Below, in pieces: positions 60,157 to 64,000 of a DNA stretch of 64,000 nt (position 1 is its first letter; the number at the start of each line of letters is the position of its first letter). The stretch lies in the NCBI GenBank assembly GCA_900548205.1, contig URJS01000003.1, positions 1 to 64,000 of the forward strand, in the 5' to 3' direction. This DNA is from an uncultured Roseburia sp. (GTDB taxonomy: Bacteria; Bacillota; Clostridia; Lachnospirales; Lachnospiraceae). Position numbers and translations under genes: made by a program. Under the pieces are notes generated by a model. That model was not told where the DNA came from. It saw only the letters and a list, made by a program, of their open reading frames with translations, and ran no database searches.

Positions 60157-61902
60157 ATGAAGAAAAAAATCGTAATTGCAGCCGTGCTCGTTGCATATCT
60201 GGGGCTCTCAGCGGCAGTCGTCTCCGGTGTTTTTGAGAAAAAGGAGGAGCCGCCCGCAGTGGCAGAGGAGGAACCAAAGGAGGTAGATCCGATTGATGCT
60301 GCTCTTGCCGAAAGAACGTTTGAGTTGGTTGAAAATACGCTGGAATATGCAGCATCGGGGCAGTCAGGGCTGTATCTGGAAACAGAGGATCTGCTGCTCT
60401 TGGAGGAGGATAAGCAGAGTCTTCTCTCACGCTATCAGCTTCCTCCGCTTGTGAGAATGGACGAGAAGGATGCGGCGGAGAAAATGTCAAACCTGCAGGT
60501 GTTTCAAAGAATCGAGGCGCTTGGGGCGGATATGCTTTCCTTTTACACACCGGAGTATTACTGGAAGAAAATTTATAATGATTCGATCACGACAGTCAAA
60601 GACGCGATTTCTTTTGAGGAGCATGTGACTTTTTCAGGAACGCGGGCGTCTGAATTAAACGCATTACTGCAGACAAGCGCAAATGTCGTTGTCGATATTG
60701 CAGCCAAGGAGATTCTTTTGGATGAGACGATCCGCGTGCCGTCCAATGTAAGCATTGAGGGCAACGGCGTTATCGTAAACGGAGAGGCAAACGTTCCCTA
60801 TGCAGTCCTATTGGAAAACGCCGAGAATGCTGCAGTCAAGGGAATGCGGCTTCTTGGCGGCTTTGAGCAGGGAATTTATATTATTCGCTCAAATAAAGTG
60901 CTGATTTATGGGAATGAGATCACCAATGCGGTTCATAAGGCGCTCTGCGTCATGGACGATAATCAGTATGTAAACCTTGTGGGAAACTCGATCCATGAGA
61001 ACGGAAACGGCTCTATTTTTTTAAACGGAGAGATCACAAACTGTATCATCCAGCATAATGCGGTGTATCAGAACCGCGGTACGAGAAATCTGACGGCGGG
61101 GATCGTATTTTCCTCTATGATCGTGGAAGACCCTTATACGCCGTATAATGAATTTTTGGATGAATATCTCTATGATCTGAAAAAGACGCCGAACCATAAC
61201 GTGGTGATGGATAATCTGATCCAGGGAAATTATTCCTCCGGCTTCTATTCGGACGGCGCATATCTCAATTATGTGATCGACAATGTGATCGAGGATAATG
61301 AAAAAGAGGGGATGTGCTTAGACTATGGAACGTTCGGAACCTATGTCAGCGGCAATACGATCCAAAGAAACGGGGAGAGAAACCGCCAGACGGACGAGGA
61401 CCTTGAGGCTGATTTCATTCTCGGCGCCGGAAGACTGCCGGATGGTTCCTCTACAGCAAAGCTGCCAGGCATTTCCATTGATAACTCTGCCTATAATATT
61501 GTATATAATAATAATATCAATGAGAATTCAGGAAGCGGGGTGAAAATGGTTAGATCAGGTTACCGGAATGTAATTTTGTCAAATCTGATCACGGATAATA
61601 ACGCCGGACAAAACGAGGCATATCACGGCTTTGGAATCGAGCTTGGCCATGCGAGCACGCCGGACGAGCCGGTCAAGGGACTGGACTTTACGGCAGATTA
61701 TGAAAATATCCTTGCAAGAAATATCATTTCCGGTCATCATTATTCGGGAATTTATATCGGGGAGGACTGCTACTGTAACGACCTGATTGACAATGTGATT
61801 TTGGACTGCACGCAGTTTTCGGTTGAGAATTTCAGCAGTTACTTTAACAGTGCAGTTGGAAATAATACCAATGTGGGCACATTAAGCTTTACGCTTGAGT
61901 AA
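60157..61902 (+). CDS. Membrane-anchored right-handed beta-helix protein
   Basis: A protein of 581 residues with an N-terminal membrane segment (about 5-22; no lipobox Cys) and an acidic linker. A helical region (about 50-160) precedes a long run of parallel beta-helix coils (about 185-575), with many short repeats such as VLIYGNEITNAVHKALCVM, YVNLVGNSIHENGNGSIFLNG and GFYSDGAYLNYVIDNVIEDN. The fold is shared with polysaccharide lyases and C5-epimerases. Its place among galactan genes suggests trimming or modifying the surface polymer outside the cell, but no catalytic residues are assigned. Start chosen at the ATG after TGGAGAAAAAT. Confidence 0.7.
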   Translation: MKKKIVIAAVLVAYLGLSAAVVSGVFEKKEEPPAVAEEEPKEVDPIDAALAERTFELVENTLEYAASGQSGLYLETEDLLLLEEDKQSLLSRYQLPPLVRMDEKDAAEKMSNLQVFQRIEALGADMLSFYTPEYYWKKIYNDSITTVKDAISFEEHVTFSGTRASELNALLQTSANVVVDIAAKEILLDETIRVPSNVSIEGNGVIVNGEANVPYAVLLENAENAAVKGMRLLGGFEQGIYIIRSNKVLIYGNEITNAVHKALCVMDDNQYVNLVGNSIHENGNGSIFLNGEITNCIIQHNAVYQNRGTRNLTAGIVFSSMIVEDPYTPYNEFLDEYLYDLKKTPNHNVVMDNLIQGNYSSGFYSDGAYLNYVIDNVIEDNEKEGMCLDYGTFGTYVSGNTIQRNGERNRQTDEDLEADFILGAGRLPDGSSTAKLPGISIDNSAYNIVYNNNINENSGSGVKMVRSGYRNVILSNLITDNNAGQNEAYHGFGIELGHASTPDEPVKGLDFTADYENILARNIISGHHYSGIYIGEDCYCNDLIDNVILDCTQFSVENFSSYFNSAVGNNTNVGTLSFTLE

Positions 61903-61927
61903 TTGGAGGAAGCAGAGGAGGAAAAGA

Positions 61928-62884
61928 ATGCTACCAATCTTATATATTGTCATTCCCTGTTATAATGAGGAAAAGGTACTGCCGATCACATGCAGTATGT
62001 TTTTGGAAAAGATTACCGGACTGGTAGAAAAAGAGAAGATCAGCGATGAGAGCAGAATCCTGTTTGTCAATGACGGAAGCAAGGATCAGACATGGGAGAT
62101 CATCTGTAAGCTGGCAGAAACAGACAGGCATTATATGGGAATCAGTCAGAGCAGAAACCGCGGACATCAGAATGCGGTGCTGGCAGGTCTGATGGAGGCG
62201 AAGGATGTCTGTGATATTACGATTTCCATTGACTGTGACGGTCAGGATGACATTGATGCGATGGACGAGATGATCGATGCGTATGCGGACGGCTGTGAGG
62301 TTGTCTACGGCGTGCGCTCCAAGCGTGATACCGATACCTTTTTTAAGCGCTTTACAGCAGAGGGATTTTACAAGCTGTTAAATTGGATGGGTGCGGAGGT
62401 TATCTTTAATCATGCAGATTATCGTCTCGTTTCCTCCAGAGTGCTGCAAGAATTTGCAAATTTTAAGGAGGTGAACATTTTCCTTCGGGGGATGTTCCCA
62501 CTGGTCGGATTTAAGAGCACAAGTGTGTACTATGAGCGCCATGAGCGCATTGCCGGAGAGAGCCATTATCCGCTGAAAAAAATGCTGGCGTTGGCATTCG
62601 ACGGTATCACAAGCCTGAGTGTAAAGCCTTTGCATCTGATCACGGGGATGGGATGCGCGATTGCTTTGTTAAGCTTTTGTGCCGTGATCTGGTCGATCGT
62701 CGTACAGCTGATCGGAGAGGCAGTGCCGGGCTGGGCAAGCATGACGAGCATTATCTGCTTCATTGGAGGCGTGCAGCTGATCAGCATCGGCGTATTGGGC
62801 GAATACATCGGTAAGATCTATATGGAAGTAAAAGAGAGACCAAGATACATTATTAGTGACCGAACAAAGAAAAAAGAGGAATAA
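61928..62884 (+). CDS. GtrB-like polyprenyl-phosphate glycosyltransferase
   Basis: A GT2 enzyme of 318 residues with IVIPCYNEEKVLPIT (7-21), FVNDGSKDQTWEII (about 45), SIDCDGQDDIDAMDEMID (about 107), YRLVSSRVL and two C-terminal membrane helices (about 238-262 and 270-295), as in GtrB/dolichol-phosphate-mannose synthase types. It would make an undecaprenyl-phosphate sugar for a membrane GT-C enzyme. No GT-C gene is directly adjacent; the split GT-C pairs at 31616-33513 and 46900-50527 are the candidates inside this window. It starts after GAGGAGG. Confidence 0.85.
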   Translation: MLPILYIVIPCYNEEKVLPITCSMFLEKITGLVEKEKISDESRILFVNDGSKDQTWEIICKLAETDRHYMGISQSRNRGHQNAVLAGLMEAKDVCDITISIDCDGQDDIDAMDEMIDAYADGCEVVYGVRSKRDTDTFFKRFTAEGFYKLLNWMGAEVIFNHADYRLVSSRVLQEFANFKEVNIFLRGMFPLVGFKSTSVYYERHERIAGESHYPLKKMLALAFDGITSLSVKPLHLITGMGCAIALLSFCAVIWSIVVQLIGEAVPGWASMTSIICFIGGVQLISIGVLGEYIGKIYMEVKERPRYIISDRTKKKEE

Positions 62885-62891
62885 TTAAGGT

Positions 62892-64000
62892 ATGAGAAGA
62901 AAAATAGCAGCTATGCTGGCGGTGGTGATGACGCTTAGCCTGATGACGCCAGATATTTACGCAGAGGCGTCCGTGAAAACTGGAGTGACCGAGAGCGTGC
63001 AGCAAGGAAATACGACAGCGGCCGAGGGTATGGCAGGGACTGAGACAAAGCCAACAGAGTCCACAGAGGAGAAAGAGACGGAGCCGACGGAGAGCGTGCC
63101 TGGAACAGAGATGAAGCCGACGGAGTCTACGGAAAAGACAGAAACGGAGACGACCGAGAGTACGGAAAAAGCAGAAGGCACGGAAAAGACAGAAGATAAA
63201 GAGAAGAAGGAGACGGAATCCACAGAGTCTACGGAAAAGAAAGAGGAGAAGTTGCCGGAGGAGACCGAGACAACAGAAAAGAAGGATAAAAAAGAAGCAG
63301 AGACTGAGTCACTGCCGGATGACCCTGAATATCTGAAATATTTAGAGCAGCAGAAGAGCTATCAGGGAGGGAGCAAAAGAAGCAGGAGGAGTACCTTTTA
63401 CTCAGCGGTTTATCCGAGGCTTGGAGAGGGATATACACATGATCCAAAGTTCTCCAATCATACAATCCGTCATGGAATTGACGTATCCTATTACCAGAAA
63501 AATATTGACTGGAACGCCGTAAAGGCAAGCGGTGTTGAATTTGTATTTGTGCGTGTGGGCTACCGCGGCTATGCGCCGGCGGGCAACATGGCGGTTGACC
63601 CTTATGCAAAGCAGAATCTTCAGGGGGCGATCAACGCGGGCTTAAAGGTAGGCGCTTATGTTTTCTCGCAGGCAGTCAATGAGGCAGAGGCAATTCAGGA
63701 GGCACAGTTTGCCCTACAGCAGGTAGCGGGATATAACATCACGATGCCGATCGTTATGGATTTTGAGTATGCCTATTATTCTAACGGAGCAGAGGGAAGA
63801 CTTGCAGCAGCACATTTGAGCAGGGATCAGCATACTGCGATCGTCAATGCATTTGGAGCGACGATCAGGAATGCAGGCTATGAGCCAATGATCTACGCAA
63901 ATAAGAGTATGCTTGAAAATTCTTTAAATTCTTGGGCAATTCCTTATAAAATATGGCTTGCGCGCTATCCAAAGTCTGCGCCGTTTGCAGCGGGATACGG
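62892..64000 (+). CDS. Secreted GH25 lysozyme with Thr/Glu-rich spacer (cut by the window end)
   Basis: Partial, open at the right edge (369 codons seen). A signal peptide (MRRKIAAMLAVVMTLSLMTP..., cut near IYA-EA at about 24) is followed by a spacer of about 110 residues made of imperfect ESTEKTE / KPTEST repeats, then a GH25 catalytic domain from about 196: GIDVSYYQKNIDWNAVK with the Asp, VRVGYRG, and MPIVMDFEYAYY (about 300) with the acid residues. GH25 enzymes cut the N-acetylmuramyl-GlcNAc bond. As the last gene of the wall-polysaccharide run it may help insert the polymer into the wall. The ribosome site before ATG 62892 is poor (AAGGT). Confidence 0.88.
   Translation, partial: MRRKIAAMLAVVMTLSLMTPDIYAEASVKTGVTESVQQGNTTAAEGMAGTETKPTESTEEKETEPTESVPGTEMKPTESTEKTETETTESTEKAEGTEKTEDKEKKETESTESTEKKEEKLPEETETTEKKDKKEAETESLPDDPEYLKYLEQQKSYQGGSKRSRRSTFYSAVYPRLGEGYTHDPKFSNHTIRHGIDVSYYQKNIDWNAVKASGVEFVFVRVGYRGYAPAGNMAVDPYAKQNLQGAINAGLKVGAYVFSQAVNEAEAIQEAQFALQQVAGYNITMPIVMDFEYAYYSNGAEGRLAAAHLSRDQHTAIVNAFGATIRNAGYEPMIYANKSMLENSLNSWAIPYKIWLARYPKSAPFAAGY

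Noticed and set aside
62957..63223. A Ser/Val-rich - strand frame of 88 codons
   Set aside because: It is the antisense of the Thr/Glu repeat spacer in the lysozyme gene, an artefact of biased codons.
1..64000. CRISPR arrays, tRNA/rRNA genes, transposases, integrases
   Set aside because: No regularly spaced repeats, cloverleaf-like segments or recombinase motifs were seen on reading either strand; a tool search could still find a small RNA.

Overview
The window reads as chromosomal DNA of a Gram-positive, low-to-mid GC Clostridia member, most likely a Lachnospiraceae-like gut anaerobe. This is inferred from strong AGGAGG-type ribosome sites, sigma-A promoters with extended -10 (TGn) elements, the cdaA-cdaR-glmM operon, a flagellar-operon zinc protein plus a chemoreceptor, and a large cell-wall rhamnan/galactan locus. 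Every supported gene lies on the + strand. No tRNA, rRNA, CRISPR array, insertion sequence or prophage was seen.

Positions 1-12,700 hold housekeeping and surface genes: a chemoreceptor, a Ca/Mn-type P-type ATPase, a probable yybP-ykoY (Mn2+) riboswitch with its terminator, a modular hairpin repeat also present at the window start, a CwlO-like NlpC/P60 hydrolase, a YqeY-like protein, a SurA-N-like lipid-side protein, a methionine aminopeptidase with a SEC-C tail at its N-terminus, a Crp/Fnr regulator, aroE, aroK, a DUF4145/HEPN-like orphan, comFC and a YvyF-like protein. A terminator and a strong promoter then start the next unit at 12,714: two uncharacterised membrane proteins, cdaA (c-di-AMP synthase), cdaR, glmM and HPr.

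From 18,273 to the end runs a surface polysaccharide locus of about 45 kb. It has dTDP-L-rhamnose genes (rfbD, then rfbB-rfbA-rfbC), a GtrII/GtrB side-chain glucosylation pair, and a first ABC exporter whose Wzt carries a C-terminal sugar-binding domain. That exporter is followed by a methyltransferase and a kinase-like protein, which together look like a split WbdD chain-capping enzyme. Next come a polyprenyl-phosphate sugar transferase, a Wzz-like protein with a dead kinase domain, a Wzy-type polymerase, many glycosyltransferases, an ACP/FkbH/LbH-acyltransferase cassette, and a Wzx flippase. Three copies of a two-gene split GT-C-like membrane protein are also present.

A second initiating transferase starts a new unit at 50,548. 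A strong promoter at 53,800 starts a third: a second ABC exporter without the sugar-binding domain, two GlfT2-like galactofuranosyltransferases around UDP-galactopyranose mutase, a beta-helix protein, a GtrB-like transferase, and a secreted GH25 lysozyme cut by the window end. The locus therefore appears to encode parts of at least three assembly routes: two ABC-dependent and one Wzx/Wzy-dependent. The most unusual signals are the three split GT-C pairs, the split WbdD-like cap module, the glyceryl-ACP cassette, and the Mn2+ riboswitch placed behind, not in front of, the cation ATPase. All family assignments are from reading the sequence; no search was run.
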